Part shown: piece after piece, positions 47,020-58,492 of the stretch
Layout: every line of letters starts with the position of its first letter
Position numbering within the stretch: position 1 is the first letter of the stretch
Assembly: GCA_951812925.1 (NCBI GenBank)
Contig: OX638372.1
Location: forward strand, 44,204,245-44,268,244
Reading direction: 5' to 3'
DNA from: Calliopum simillimum
Lineage: Eukaryota; Arthropoda; Insecta; Diptera; Lauxaniidae
Length of the DNA stretch: 64,000 nucleotides
Position numbers and translations under genes: made by a program
The notes under the pieces: model-generated
What the model was told of the DNA's origin: nothing
The model's database searches: none
Seen by the model: only the letters and a program-made list of their open reading frames with translations

Positions 47020-47260
47020 CAGGGTACATTCACTTTGTCTTCCCGTTTGTAACGCAAAGAAGAAGGCATGGCAGGTATAGAAAAGTATATATTTTTTTTG
47101 ATCAGCGCCACCTCCTGAGTCGATATAGCTATGTCCGTCTGTCTGGCTGGCTGTCCGTCTGTGGAAAAATTCAGTGAAATTTGGTACGATGGCTTTGCTG
47201 AAAAAGTTAGCTCGAGGTATTGAAAATGACCGAAATTGGTCAACGGACACGCCCACCGCC
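47020..47260 (+). mobile_element. mini-me-like element with (GTCY)n
   Basis: AGGGTACATTCACTTTGTCT…TATAGAAAAGTATATATT…TTGATCAGCGCCACCTCC…GAGTCGATATAGC then GTCCGTCTGTCTGGCTGGCT and GTCCGTCTGT. The GATCA…GAGTCGAT core with a TA-rich side and a (GTCY)n side matches the dispersed dipteran mini-me sequence known to seed microsatellites. Overlapping frames here are not genes. Confidence 0.65.
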
Positions 47261-49221
47261 TATATAAAAAATATATTCAAAATGCAACTTTAGCAGTATT
47301 TTTTACGACAATGCAATTACACATAAATACTAGAAATTGTAAGCGCAAGCTCTGAGCAAAAATTGGGCAAATTCGGAGGTCGTGGCACCTCCCATATAAG
47401 AAAAAGCTTCAAAATGTAATATTGAAAACGTTTTTTGAGATAATCCAACCAAATTTCACTGAGACACTAAGAACTATTAATGCAAGCTCTGAGCAAAAAT
47501 TGGGCGAACTCGGATAACCAATATTTTCAAAATACTGCAGTGTTGTAATTGTAAGTAAAAATAATATTTGGCTATCTTTCACACGGACAGACCACGGATC
47601 GAATTTTAGTGCGGTCGTTTTTTTTTTTTTTGTTTTAAGTTAACAGTAAGTTAAATATCACAAAATTAAAAAAAAAAAAAATTACTGTAATGTTATTCGA
47701 AAATTCTGAATTTACTAAAACAGTAAGGTAAAATTTATTTTATTGGGATGCCGCTATATTGACTTGAAATTCTAGTAAAATTTACTAGAATTAAAGTAGC
47801 ATGAACTATTTTTTTCTCCGTGCACAAAATATATTTTGGAGGGTCGAAAAAGTAGGTCGTGGAGCGTTTTTTGTAATTTTAGTAATAAAATAATGCTAGA
47901 TCAGTGGAGTGAAGGTCTAACAAGTTCATAACTGTAAGTAAAAATAATATGTTCCTATCTATCACGCGGACAATCCTCAGTGGAAGCGCTTATTGTTGAA
48001 AAAGAGCACTTCGGAAGGCTTTGAAGCCCCTCGGGATGTTGCGGAGAAAGACTGTGTAGTGTTGGAAAAAGATTTTTTTTTTTTTATATCAAAGGCGATA
48101 TTAAAGGTGAGACCTTCACCTTAATATGTAACATACAAATGCCGAAATTTGGAATTACTTAATTGTAAAAAAATTCATTCAAAGAAGTAGGCAATTCGAT
48201 CTACTTCCATGAAACCTAAGGAACAAACATCTAATAGAAGAAGAAATCAAAGAATCAAAGCATGAAATCGAAACACGAATACGATAAGGGTGAATGTATA
48301 TCGTGCACCGTGGGACGAATTTCAGTGGTATGCATCACAAGTAAAATAATGTGGGGGACTGTAAATTTTGAAAAAATTAGATTTTATTAAATTTGTATTA
48401 TTACTGTTTTGTAAAGTTTGTTTTATTGTTGTGTTTTCTTTTGTTTTTGTGTTTTTACATACAAATATGGTTTTATACAATTGAAAGTTTTAACTACATA
48501 CATTAAAAAAAAAAATTAAAATTGTTAAAATAAAAATAAGTATATTGAATTGCATTACATTATTGGGGTTCATCATTTTACTTTAAAACATTAACAAATA
48601 CACAATTTATATTTTTAATTTAAAATATTGCGTCACATTTATGCTTTATATTTTACATTTTTATAATTTCATATATTACCTTAATACACAAGTAAATATA
48701 TATTGTATTTATATTGTTTATATACTCTTATGTATATGCCTACTATTTTAAGAAGAGATTCGTTAATATGTATATTTTGTTATGTGATGATTGGATACTT
48801 AGGTATTTAAGAATTATGTATAAAGCAAAAGTATAGCCATTCACAAGCACGTTAATACAAAGGACACGTAATAATCTTAAGTCATTTTACGAATACCCTA
48901 CATATTACTAGAAATACAACAATCAACGCGCCTGTTGAGTAGCTACGGAAATAATTTTAACTGTTGCACGAAAACATTTTTATCTTATTTTTTGTTTTTG
49001 TTTAGAGCTTTACAATTAATGCATTGTATTGTTTTTACGTATGAATTTATATATAAGTTATTTGTTCATTAGTTGGCGAGATTTTTGTATTCTACGTATA
49101 ACATGAATTGCATTATTTTTTTTTTTTTTTATAAATAAAATTAATATCAACATTTAAAATAAAAAAGAATTTCCAAATATGTGGGTATACATCAGTTTGT
49201 TTTGCGGCCAAAGAAAAAAAT
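47261..49221 (-). other. A/T-rich stretch, possible 3' UTR of the 49.2-kb exon
   Basis: 47340-47530 has two units sharing AAGCTCTGAGCAAAAATTGG. 48350-49221 is very A/T rich with repeated TGTATAT/TACAAATA and would be 3' UTR if the exon at 49222-49253 is real. No gene seen otherwise. Confidence 0.35.
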
Positions 49222-49253
49222 TTACATTCCGGATTCTGCGATACCTTCGTCAT
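49222..49253 (-). CDS. Candidate terminal coding exon, unknown gene
   Basis: On the minus strand an acceptor with a good pyrimidine tract (TTTTCAACATTTTCAG) is followed by 32 bases that, entered two bases into a codon, read (D)DEGIAESGM and TAA at 49224-49222. An acidic, small-residue C-terminus followed by a long A/T-rich stretch is typical of a last exon. The upstream exons were not found; the minus-strand 3' exon at 54.25-55.5 kb could belong to the same gene, with this as an alternative end, but nothing proves it. Confidence 0.4.
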
Positions 49254-50298
49254 CTGAAAATGTTGAAAATATATTGTTAGTTTCATTTTAAAAACTTGTT
49301 ATGTAAACGGAAGCGAGCGAGGGTAGGTAAATTGGTAAAATTTCGCAGTACAAATAAATTGCAAATCGAAAATAGCACATAATGTAATTTTATCGGTTTA
49401 ACAGACATAACACTTTGTTTTTGTTCAAAATACCAGTGACATTAAAATTTATTCTCATCAAATACTCGATGAATCACTACGTTCAAATTTATCAATCACA
49501 TCACTTCGACCTTTAAGAATGAAGCCCTACCTTCTAAGATACTGCAAGCTATAAAATATAATCCTCATAAATGTGTCACATGCCCGTGGCACTATTTTTT
49601 TGAGGATTAAATTCAAAACTTTCGAAAACGATAATTTTTATGAATATTTCTTGAGAAGTTTTCGGATTTTACTCAGCTCGTTCGATTGTTTGGTTTATTT
49701 ACCTTTCGTAAAAGTATGATTCTGAGCTTTATTTAAATGACTCAGGTTTGTTTGCCTGTTGAAAGTTTTGTGAAACTTTTAAAAGACCAATTGTTTTGTA
49801 GAACAAAAGTTTGAATTTTTCTTTAGCTATTCGACGGAATTTGCCTTCTTAAGTCGTTCATGGTCTTTGTAGAGCAGCGTATTCGAACATTATAGAATAT
49901 AGCTATTTCTGGAATTCATGAACACTAACACTTTGTTAAGCATTTGTAATAGTGCATTTTAGTGGCAATTTAAGACATTTGTGGTAGCTGATTAGTGCTG
50001 TTGATGCCCATAAGTGGGTATACTTCATACTTAGTTATGATTAGTGTTTGGCTATTTTTGAAAGAAAAGTTGTAGCGAAATTCGTTCAAAAATTACTGAA
50101 CTTTTGTAAATCTTCGTTCATTTTACATATCTATTAAAAGCCTGCCTAAAAAATTTGTAAAGTCTTCAAAGTTGCTTGGTAGGAACTACTTCAATATTAG
50201 CATAGTAAAAATTATCAAAAAGGATACTAAAATTTCTTAGGAACACAATTTTTTTTTAACATTTAGGTAATATTAAGAAAAGAACCAATTCAAATCAA

Positions 50299-50299
<1 letters not shown>
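49254..50299. other. Intergenic or intronic stretch
   Basis: No coding or repeat content recognised. If the terminal exon at 49222 is real this would be intron of a minus-strand gene. Confidence 0.35.
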
Positions 50300-50331
<32 letters not shown>

Positions 50332-50385
50332 ATTAGTTTATCATTGTGGGAGATTTGAACCTGGAGAACCTATAGCCATCACCAC
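50300..50385 (-). repeat. tRNA-like module with 30-base T run
   Basis: On the minus strand GGCTATAGGTTCTCC AGGTTCAAATCTCCC (B-box/T-arm-like) is followed after about 20 bases by about 30 T residues (plus-strand A run 50300-50329). The 5' half of a tRNA is not clear. Confidence 0.35.
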
Positions 50386-50622
50386 CACTGCCATCATTAT
50401 AGGTAATGGAGTTGACTATAAATGAATTGGTTTTAAACAATAACGTTTTATAGAAAAAATGTGGTTTACAACTGAAGCTATGAATATTTCATACTACGTA
50501 GGGCCTAACAAAAGTTCGCTTAGTTGGTGTCATGTTATAAATTTTTAGTAAATCAAAAAATTGCGTATTATTTGTTGTAGTCTTACGATATATTATTTTA
50601 ATTTTCAGAAAGATCGGTCAAA

Positions 50623-51673
50623 ATGGAGAGAAGAAAACGTAAAATTCGTGAACCAATGTCAGCAGATTTCCAATGCCAATGCAGCAAGAGATTCGGTTTG
50701 CTATTCTTTTTGGATTTCGACGTACGCTCAAACCTATGGAAATATTAAATGAATGCCAAATAGCATTTGAAGTTAATACGCCATCCCTCGTGACTATTTC
50801 AAAGTGATTCCGAAGATTCCAGGCAGGTAATTTTTCTGTGGAGGACGAACCTCGAGAAGGCCGCCCAAAATCTTTGACTGATTATGAATGTGTAGCGCTG
50901 GTTAAGTCTAAAATTGACGAAGATCCAAGATTGACCCAGGAAATCATTGCTGAGGAACTGGGCTTGAATGCCATGGCTGTATCGCAAATATTAAATAATG
51001 ATCTTGGATACGCGGAGAAATTTGCACGATGGGTTCCTAGAATTTTAAGTGATGCTCAAAAAGAGGCATGTGTGCGTTTTGCTAAGTATTTTCTTTAAGA
51101 AAATCATAACAGGTGATGAAGCATGGTTTTAGAAGTACAACCCTGAAACCAAACAACAATCCATGGTATGGAGCCCAGAAAGTGCAAGTCTAGCTGTTAA
51201 AGTAAAGCAAAAAAAAGTCAGCAACAAAAGTAATGATGTCAGTTTACTTCAACAGAGAGAAAGTTGTAGCTGCTATTCCTTTGAAAAAAGGTCAGACGAT
51301 TACTGCTAAGTTGTATACTGAAACCTGCTTACCAAAAGTTTTCCAAAGTTTATTGGGAAAACGCCAAAAAAAGGAGCTACGCTGCTACTTTCTACATCAC
51401 GATAATGCGCCAGCGCACACTGCTGAAAAAACGACCGATTTTATTTTTCTTTCTGACGTCGAAGAAATTCGTCCAGCTCTTTATTCCCCAGATCTAGCGC
51501 CTTGTGACTTCTGGTTGTTTCCAAAAATAAAAAAAATATTGAGAGGGAGAGTCTTCAACAGCAATGAGGAGATAATAAAGCGGTTAATGATGAAATTGCA
51601 AAACTGCAAAAAGCCGATTTTGAAGACTGTTTTTCAAGATGGATTTATCGACTTTAAAAATTTATCAAAATAA
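50623..51673 (+). pseudogene. mariner transposase, frameshifted
   Basis: A mariner transposase broken into at least three frames. From the ATG at 50623 an N-terminal piece runs to a stop near 50750. 50838-51098 holds the DNA-binding HTH (EGRPKSLTD, then EELGLNAMAVSQILNNDLGY, and FARWVP). The first catalytic block (ITGDEAWF) falls near 51115 in another frame and is followed by TAG. 51233-51673 holds the rest: HHDNAPAHTA and YSPDLAPCDFWLFP, with 34 residues between the two aspartates (DD34D). The catalytic residues are present but the frame is destroyed. It belongs to a different subfamily from the mariner at 60.4 kb. Confidence 0.9.
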
Positions 51674-51738
51674 ATGGCGATTACGTTGAAAGAATACAAA
51701 TACATGAAGAATAAATTTAAAAATTTTAAAAATTAAAT

Positions 51739-51816
51739 TTAACCCTTTCGATTCGGCTGGGACAATATATCCCAATTTACATATATATATTGTCCCAGCC
51801 GGGTCGAAAGGGTTAA
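51739..51816. mobile_element. 78-bp TTAA-flanked palindromic MITE
   Basis: TTAA, then CCCTTTCGATTCGGCTGGGA and CAATATAT, a 16-base middle, then the inverse ending GGG and TTAA. TTAA at both ends plus a CCC start points to piggyBac-mediated movement. It lies just downstream of the mariner transposase, inside the mariner. Confidence 0.85.
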
Positions 51817-52524
51817 AAGTTTTTTCAATTCAACTAAGCGAACTTTTGTTAGACCCCTCGTAGACACATAAAAATCATTAAGTCGCAATTTTTACCATAC
51901 TTCCTTAAAATTTCTAATAGAAGTTAAATCGTATTATAAAACTCAATATGATTCTGCTTAATGTTTCCTGGCCCTACTTACAAAATCTTCTATAGGTATA
52001 TATATATTTTTTTCCGTGTACAAATGCTTGGACGCTCTAAAATCTGTTCTAGTACAGAATTGAAGTCAAATTTTTATTATAATGAATAAATAAATAAAAG
52101 ATTTTTTTGATGGAATCCGATTCAACTTTCAAATATAAAGTGTAAAATTAGCATAAAAAAAAACAAAAATTTTTATAATTAACACTTAAAACTATTTTTT
52201 GAATTGAATTTCTGAATATCGATTTTTTTAATTTTTTGTGTAAAAAAAGCTACAAGTGTACTCCTATTTTTAAACGGGTTCTCCAGGAAAATGTACCACT
52301 TCTTCAGTACATATTTAATTCTTACACTGAGCAGAAAAAATAATAAAAATTAAGAAAGACATCTTCAATTTTATTATTCTCATATATTAAACAGAGACCT
52401 TAACGAGTTTATTAAAAATGAAATCGGGCAAACTTAAACTTAGGTCAAAAGATCAAAATATTTTTATTGAAGATACACGAAGTTAAATTTCAATTAAAAA
52501 AAAAATAAAATAAACGATCCGCAG

Positions 52525-52625
52525 GAGGATACGAACCCACGACCCGTCCACATGATAGATGTTGTTTTAACATACAAACTCGTTAGAGCTCTAAACCATT
52601 GACCAATATGATGAAGAATTATAAT
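52525..52625 (-). repeat. tRNA-like module followed by oligo-T
   Basis: On the minus strand: TTGGTCAATGGTTTAGAGCT (A box/D arm), then GTGGGTTCGTATCCTCC (B box/T arm) about 60 bases on, then TTTATTTTATTTTTTTTTT. The A-box to B-box spacing is long for a plain tRNA, as in Ser/Leu types or a SINE head. Confidence 0.5.
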
Positions 52626-52814
52626 ATTTGTATATTAAGAAAATTTTAAAACAGAAATATCTCTCAAAACAAAATTTTTTTGAAGATGCATGGCTTTGTC
52701 TGCTTTCTTATACGTAGAAAAAATTATTTTGTATTCAATTTCGATTCAGTTCAAAAAAAAAAAAAAAAAAAAAAAAAAATGCATAAAAAGATAAGGTCTG
52801 CAATAAAAAAAGTA

Positions 52815-52910
52815 AAAAAAACTTCCCTGCGGCGGGAGTCGAACCCGGGAACACGGCAAACTTTCGTAACGTGTGTGTAAAGCAACTCACACGACATTCG
52901 AAGATTAGCG
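52815..52910 (-). repeat. tRNA-like module followed by oligo-T
   Basis: On the minus strand: GAGTTGCTTTACACACACGT, AAAGTTTGCCG, then CCCGGGTTCGACTCCCGCC (a well-paired T arm) and GGGAAGTTTTTTTTAC. Similar in the CACACGTTAC…AAAGTT…GCC part to the plus-strand module at 46938. The acceptor stem does not close. Confidence 0.5.
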
Positions 52911-53740
52911 TATTTAGATTTGTATGGAAAAACTATTTTTTGAAGGTGCATATCTTGAGATTTTATTTGAAGCAAATATCTTCAATTTTACTATGCGTTT
53001 TTTGACGCAGTGAATTAAATAAAATCAAATTTTTGTTTAATTAAAAATTTCTATTTCACAAAAATTGCAGAACTGAAAAAAATGCGTAAGATGCTATATT
53101 TTATGGTTTTTCTAGAGAACCTTTGGTGGTCCCACTTTAAAAATTGGAGGACTTGTAATTTACACTTATAGCTTTTTTTTACACAAAAATTAAAAAATCT
53201 ATAATGATATATTTTCAGAAATTCAATATAAAAAATTTTTTTAAAAGAAAACTTAATTTTTTTGTTTTTATTTTGAAGTCAGTTTTAAACCAAATCATTT
53301 CGTCGGATTAAAACTACAACTAGACATCTACATTATTGTATAAATTTTTTGAGAAAAAAAAGTTTCGTTTTTTGTATGGGATTTTGAACTTTTTTGCTTT
53401 TTATTCTTTATATAAAGTTGGATGGGGACTACATTTCAAAAAACGGACTCAACTTGGGCATAGACCCGTTTCTTCGCAATGTTTCTATATACTTAACTCA
53501 AAACATCCAAAAAATTTAGATGTCTAGTCGTAGTTTTAACCCGACAATTTGAGTCCTTAAATTTGCAAAATTGGATAAAAGAAACTAAAGTTATAGCTAT
53601 TAAAAAATTTAAAAACTAACCATAAAATTTCAAAGTCCCATATCTTATATAAATTTTGAAAAAATAATTGGTCGTATTATTTTCCACTATGCAACTATTG
53701 CTTATGCCAATTTATAGCCAAATTGGATTCCATCAAAAAA

Positions 53741-54250
53741 ATCTTGATCGGTTTGACATGGAATTAATCACCATACGTAACTTTCTTTGCGATTAACATC
53801 TGGATACTGCTACAAATTAAATACAATCTAATTTCAGTGTATGTATCTATTCCGACCAATAATTTGCAATTTATTTTTCACTGCGAAGATCATGTTTCTT
53901 TGTATATAAGAATATGTTTGTATACATAAAATATTGACGACTTAATCCGTCCACCAGTTAACTCCATAATTAAACTGTTTAAAAAATTTGTGTAGTAAAA
54001 GTTAAATGTACAATTGATAAAATTACACTTCTAAAAAAATATTTTAAAATAATGTAAAGTGCACATGTCCAGCTACATACTTAGTATGTCATTGAAGTTA
54101 ACTGCGATGAAGTTAGTTCTATTTCAGATTAAGCCACCGATATTTATAATAAAAGTGCAGGGTATTAAAATGTAACAAGAAAAACATTTGTAATAAAATT
54201 TTGTTAAAAGTAAATACATAATACATAATAAAAATAATTAGAAAATGTTG
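53741..54250. other. A/T-rich stretch, probable 3' UTR of the 54.25-kb gene
   Basis: No coding or clear repeat content. On the minus strand it directly follows the TAG at 54253-54251 and would be 3' UTR. Confidence 0.4.
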
Positions 54251-55503
54251 CTACAAACCCATAAATGGATTGGCATAAATAATGCCACAATTTTCACCAA
54301 CACCAACACCACCACCACCATTAACACTACTACCGTTCAAGCCAGTAGTGATCGAACCATTTTTACATAATTTCGTAAAATTCTCAATATCGCCCACAAT
54401 CGTTGCGATATCATCGTCATTGCGCGTATTACAGCTGCTACCTAGCAATTGATCGTAACAACTCACATCTGTGCTTATAACATCGACATCGATTTCATCA
54501 TCATCTTTTTCTAAGCTATTGCGATTACTACCACCAATTGAGCTTTGTAGCGCATGGGAGTCCTCATAGCTGCCACCACCGCTATCATCGTTGGCATTAT
54601 TCGATGAGCCGCCTTCAATGTGAGTCTCAAATTCATCATCGAAATCCACTTCGACTTCATCATCGACTTCAAGTGAACGCCGTCTAAATACGTCATCTTC
54701 AAGGTCAGCTTCATGACCAGAACCAGCTGAACCTCCCGATCCAGAACCGGTATTAGAACCTGAACCAGATGTGGAACTTCCAGCACCAGCACCAACGCCA
54801 ACACCGCTGACGCCATTTGTTACTAAGAGCAGATCTTCTTCAGCATAACTGAGTCGCGTATTATTTGCAATACAGCTACCACGCCCACTAACACTGCCGG
54901 TACGTGAACCACCGATATCTGATGATTTGCTACTGTTTATATTGTTGTTATTGGTGGTATATTGACTATTATTGACCATAATGATCTCATGACTCAAACT
55001 ATTTTTTATATCACAGGACGATGAACTAAAGGTGATCAACTGAGATTTACGTCGATTTTGCAATGTATTGTGTCCATTTGTTGAGGCACCATTACCGTTT
55101 GGCCCACAACCGCCGCTACCACTACCACCACCACCACCAATGCTTATAACATCGATGGCACCATCTTTGCAGATCATCGAACTGGGCTTATCATCAACCA
55201 GAACGATAACCACAGAGTTGTTGTTATCGTTCTGGCTGGCCGAATGTCATCTGTCCACTGTATCGGCGCCATTATAGGTGGCAGCATGTTGTGCAAAGGA
55301 ACTCATTGAGTTGCTACTGGGCGCGGCACCACCAAAAGATGTCAACGGCTGTTGTTCATCGTGTATAATGGCGGCATTTTCGTTGTCGATTTCTTCAGCT
55401 TCATCGGGTGCTAAATCATGTTGTCCTTCGATGATGGCGATTATTTCACCGTTTTCATCAAATTGTTGTTGTTGTGCTTTTATTAATGTGATTTTTGCAT
55501 TTT
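54251..55503 (-). CDS. 3' coding exon with in-frame TGA; unknown acidic/GSN-rich protein
   Basis: On the minus strand one frame is open from about 55540, bar one stop. The first part (to 55250) reads …[20 protein letters not shown]…[20 protein letters not shown]…[11 protein letters not shown], then TGA at 55249-55247 followed by C. The same frame continues for 331 codons to TAG at 54253. The extension has Gly/Ser runs (about 55110-55140, 54720-54800), Asn runs, acidic clusters ([26 protein letters not shown]) and ends [10 protein letters not shown]. Its codons are regular and its composition is protein-like, which argues against chance. The 5' end of the exon is not fixed; an AG about 55480 is possible. 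Either this is a nuclear or signalling protein with stop-codon readthrough, or the TGA is a recent mutation or assembly error. The family is not recognised. Confidence 0.65.
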
Positions 55504-57175
55504 TTTTTTGGTTCGAAAATGTTTTTGTTAGAGGGCGTGAAAATGTATTTTATAGTAATTACGTGTGTTTGCATTTGTTGTTGTTTGGTTTTATTGTTTT
55601 TTTATTTTTTTTTTGATGTAGATTAAGCAAAATAGTGTGAAAAGAGAAAAATTGTTTTTAAGGTTAGTTACAAAATAAATATCCCAGCACCATATGTTAT
55701 GTGACGAAAGTAAATTAAAATTTGCCAATGAAAATAAACAAAAAAAAAAAAAAAAAACTATTAAGTTAGCAACAAGTTTTACCTTTAAAGTTCGGAAGAA
55801 CTCATTCTTTGATATGTCGCCGGCTGAGTATTATTTTGCCGTAAACGCCACTTCATTGAAAGACCAAAAGCAGATAACTTGTGCTCGTCTCTACACAAGT
55901 TATGTGCTTTTGCTTTTTCAACGAAGTGGCGTTTACGGCAAAATAATACTCAGCCGACGATGTAAAACAAAGGAACAAAAAAAAAAAATTGTTTTTAAGC
56001 CAAGACCAGTGATTTCGTTTTTGGGTTTTACATGTGCTGGTTCCGTTTTTCGAGAGGTAACTCAGGCATGTTGAATTCGGGCAATTCGGAAAAAACGACT
56101 CATCCAGAGCATTACAGATTTTACAGATATTCCATTCTTATACGAACGCTCCCATATGAAATTTCATTAAAAAAATAAAGAAGTACATAAAAAAATCACC
56201 AGTTTTATTTAGGCCTAGTTTTTTAGTGAACCCAGTTATAGACTAATTTTCGGAGCGTCATTTTTGTCATAAAACATTCAATATAATATTGGTATCAGAG
56301 TATTTTAAGCAGTTTGGCCAGTTAAGCTTTTTTAGAGCTATATTTAGCTTTTTAAATAAACATTTCAATTTAGAAAATTCATCGGACAAAACTAAAGCAA
56401 CACATTAAAGAGGCGTGAGGGTTTGCATTTTCAAAAAATCGATTTTTTTTTGTCTTTTCTTATTGTTAAACATTTCATGAATATACTCTCAAAATTTTAA
56501 GTCGATCTGAGCAAAACTATTGAAGTTATTTTTTAGTTAGTCTCCTGTTCTTTACTTTTTTTACGTTTTTCCCAAAATTACTTTTTCAAAGTCCGTGTTC
56601 ACTGTCATTTTAAAACTACATTACCGATTCATTTCAAACTTGGTACACATTTTCTACATATAAAATACCTCCCCCAAAACGTTTATCTTACAATTTTTTT
56701 TTACATTAAGTGGGTTTCCCATCTACAAAATGGCGGAATTTTTCTTGAAAAATAGCAGTCTACACTTTAGATGACCACTAAAAATTTTTAAATGAAAAAA
56801 ATAATAATCAGAGAACGTTGGGGGGAGGATTTGATGATACTTTGACTAAATTTTAATGGTTTTTGATTCCAGATAAATTCCGACCGAGATATAGTGAACA
56901 CTGCAAACTGTTTTTTTTTTCTGAGATATTCTCGGACAAGCTCTGTCACCGGCTTGTTTTTCAATATTTTCAAATGAAAAAATTACAAAATATTGTTAAA
57001 AGTATACCTAATAATGTACAAAAGATTTTAATAAATTTGCTCAATCCATATGTTTAAAAAAATTTGCAAAAGAAGCGTTTTTTATGCTGAAACCCTTACC
57101 CCCCTAAAATAAAAATTCATCATTCATATTAAGTTAAAAACTCATTATACTGGATGACACTAGCACATCTTTAAG
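55504..57175. other. Intergenic stretch with one hairpin
   Basis: Contains the hairpin at 55820-55960. From 56000 to 57175 the sequence is A/T rich with no supported gene; short frames on both strands at 56788-57057 overlap and are unrecognised. Confidence 0.4.
55820..55960. repeat. Hairpin with 33-bp arms
   Basis: CGGCTGAGTATTATTTTGCC plus GTAAACGCCACTTC at 55821-55855 is inverted at 55922-55956, and an inner pair ATAACTTGTG/CACAAGTTAT lies between. A compact MITE or foldback tip. Confidence 0.85.
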
Positions 57176-57183
57176 GCATAGAG

Positions 57184-57846
57184 CAAGGGTGTCAGCGTAG
57201 AAGAAAAGTGAACCAATTTTGGCTCGACCCAACAACATCAATATTTCTGTACAACAATCCCAACAACATCAATATTTCTGTACAACATTCAGAGAAATAA
57301 TTTTTGTTGTTTTTTTTTCACGCTCATCAAAATTTCGCGTTTTTGTTGCTTTTTTTGCGTACACACAAAATCGAACTCAAACCAACATAAAACAACAACA
57401 AAGACTACGTCGCATCAAAAACAAAAACAACAAACAATATGGGTATTAATGCGTTGATGCGCAGTTGCGAAAATGCAAGTCTTTTACGCACTAACTCCTG
57501 AACGATCAATGTGAATATTTCCATCTTGAGAAATTGCAAAAGTAGTGTGAAATTTTCGGCAATATTGTTGTTATTTTACTAATATCAAACTTTAGCAAAT
57601 TGCACTTTCGCAACGACGCAAGGGCATTGCGCATCAACGCGTGAGTTCCCCTAATTTTTGTGTGTGTCCTAGTCCTTAGAAACTTTGAAAATTGTTGAAG
57701 TATTATTGTTGTTGTAAACGAGGCATGAAAAAACAACAAAAAATTGTTTTTTGTTTGTTGTTACTCGAATTTAAAGTTGTTGTAAAAGCAACGCTGACTG
57801 CGCTGCATGCGTTTGGCTCAGTGATTTGAAAACGCTGACACCCTTG
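57184..57846. mobile_element. Non-autonomous hAT element, 8-bp target duplication
   Basis: The ends CAAGGGTGTCAGCG and its inverse are flanked by exact GCATAGAG duplications at 57176-57183 and 57847-57854. The 663-base interior is non-coding and rich in AACAACA; it includes a direct duplication of CAACATCAATATTTCTGTAC (57233 and 57265). Confidence 0.9.
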
Positions 57847-58079
57847 GCATAGAGGATATTTAATCATTAATGATATCATACGATATTGTACCTTATCAGG
57901 GTACTTGCTTTCAAAGCGATCAAACGATCTCCCGCAGGTTCTCTATGGGATTCAAGTCTACGGACTGGCTAGGCCAACCAAGATCTTCTATCCCTTTGTT
58001 TTGAAACCAGGCTGTACAAACTTTAGAGGTATGTGATTGTTGGAACCTCGATTTAATTTAAGTGGCATTTCTGCATCGG

Positions 58080-58492
58080 CATAAAGCTGGAACTAGCCAA
58101 AAAGTAGAGTTTCTTAACGTAACGTCACGGTTGCTTGCTAACGTAGCATCGATTAGTGAAAACGGTAGGCAACGTTCGAAATGTCACCTTACAACTTAAA
58201 AATTACTTGAAAAATTCCAGTTTTTGTAAACAAGCATCCACTGTCATACTTATTTTAATTAATTTGTTCAAAAAATTCCATTTATAACATTCAAATTTAA
58301 TTTATTTTATCTAACAAATCAATTGTCAACGTAGCGCGACGTTTGAAAATCTAATTTCAACAGGTCTCTAACGTTGCGTACCGCTACGACACGATTTCAC
58401 TAATCGTTTACACGCTTCTGCCATTTGAAAGATTTTGAGAGCCGTCACGTTACGAAACGCTACTTGTTGGCTAATTCCACCTTAAGACAGCA
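58080..58492. mobile_element. MITE inserted in the Tc1 relic
   Basis: The ends TAAAGCTGGAACTAGCCAAA and (inverse) TAAGGTGGAATTAGCCAACA continue inverted through AGTAGCGTTTCGTAACGTGA. About 410 bases, non-coding. Confidence 0.8.

Larger units (their letters stand above)
50497..51860 (+). mobile_element. mariner element, inactivated
   Basis: The ends CGTAGGGCCTAACAAAAGTT and (inverted) CGAGGGGTCTAACAAAAGTT, both continuing CGCTTAGTTG, are flanked by TA at 50495-50496 and 51861-51862. It is 1364 bases long including a 78-base nested insertion, so about 1290 without it, the usual mariner size. Confidence 0.9.
52098..53740. repeat. Foldback element holding two tRNA-like modules
   Basis: AGATTTTTTTGATGGAATCC at 52098 is inverted at 53718-53740, and inner arms 52200-52290 and 53130-53235 (TTTGTGTAAAAAAAGCTA) also match inverted. 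Between them lie two minus-strand tRNA-like modules (52525-52625, 52815-52910). Non-coding. Confidence 0.65.

Noticed and set aside
47013..47256. Frames of 76-106 codons on the minus strand
   Set aside because: They lie across the mini-me-like repeat; Gln/Thr/Asp content comes from the (GTCY)n tract.
55247..55249. In-frame TGA as selenocysteine
   Set aside because: No selenoprotein family resemblance, and TGA-C readthrough or mutation is a simpler explanation.
55278..55616. 112-codon Cys/Ser-rich plus-strand frame
   Set aside because: Antisense shadow of the minus-strand coding exon.
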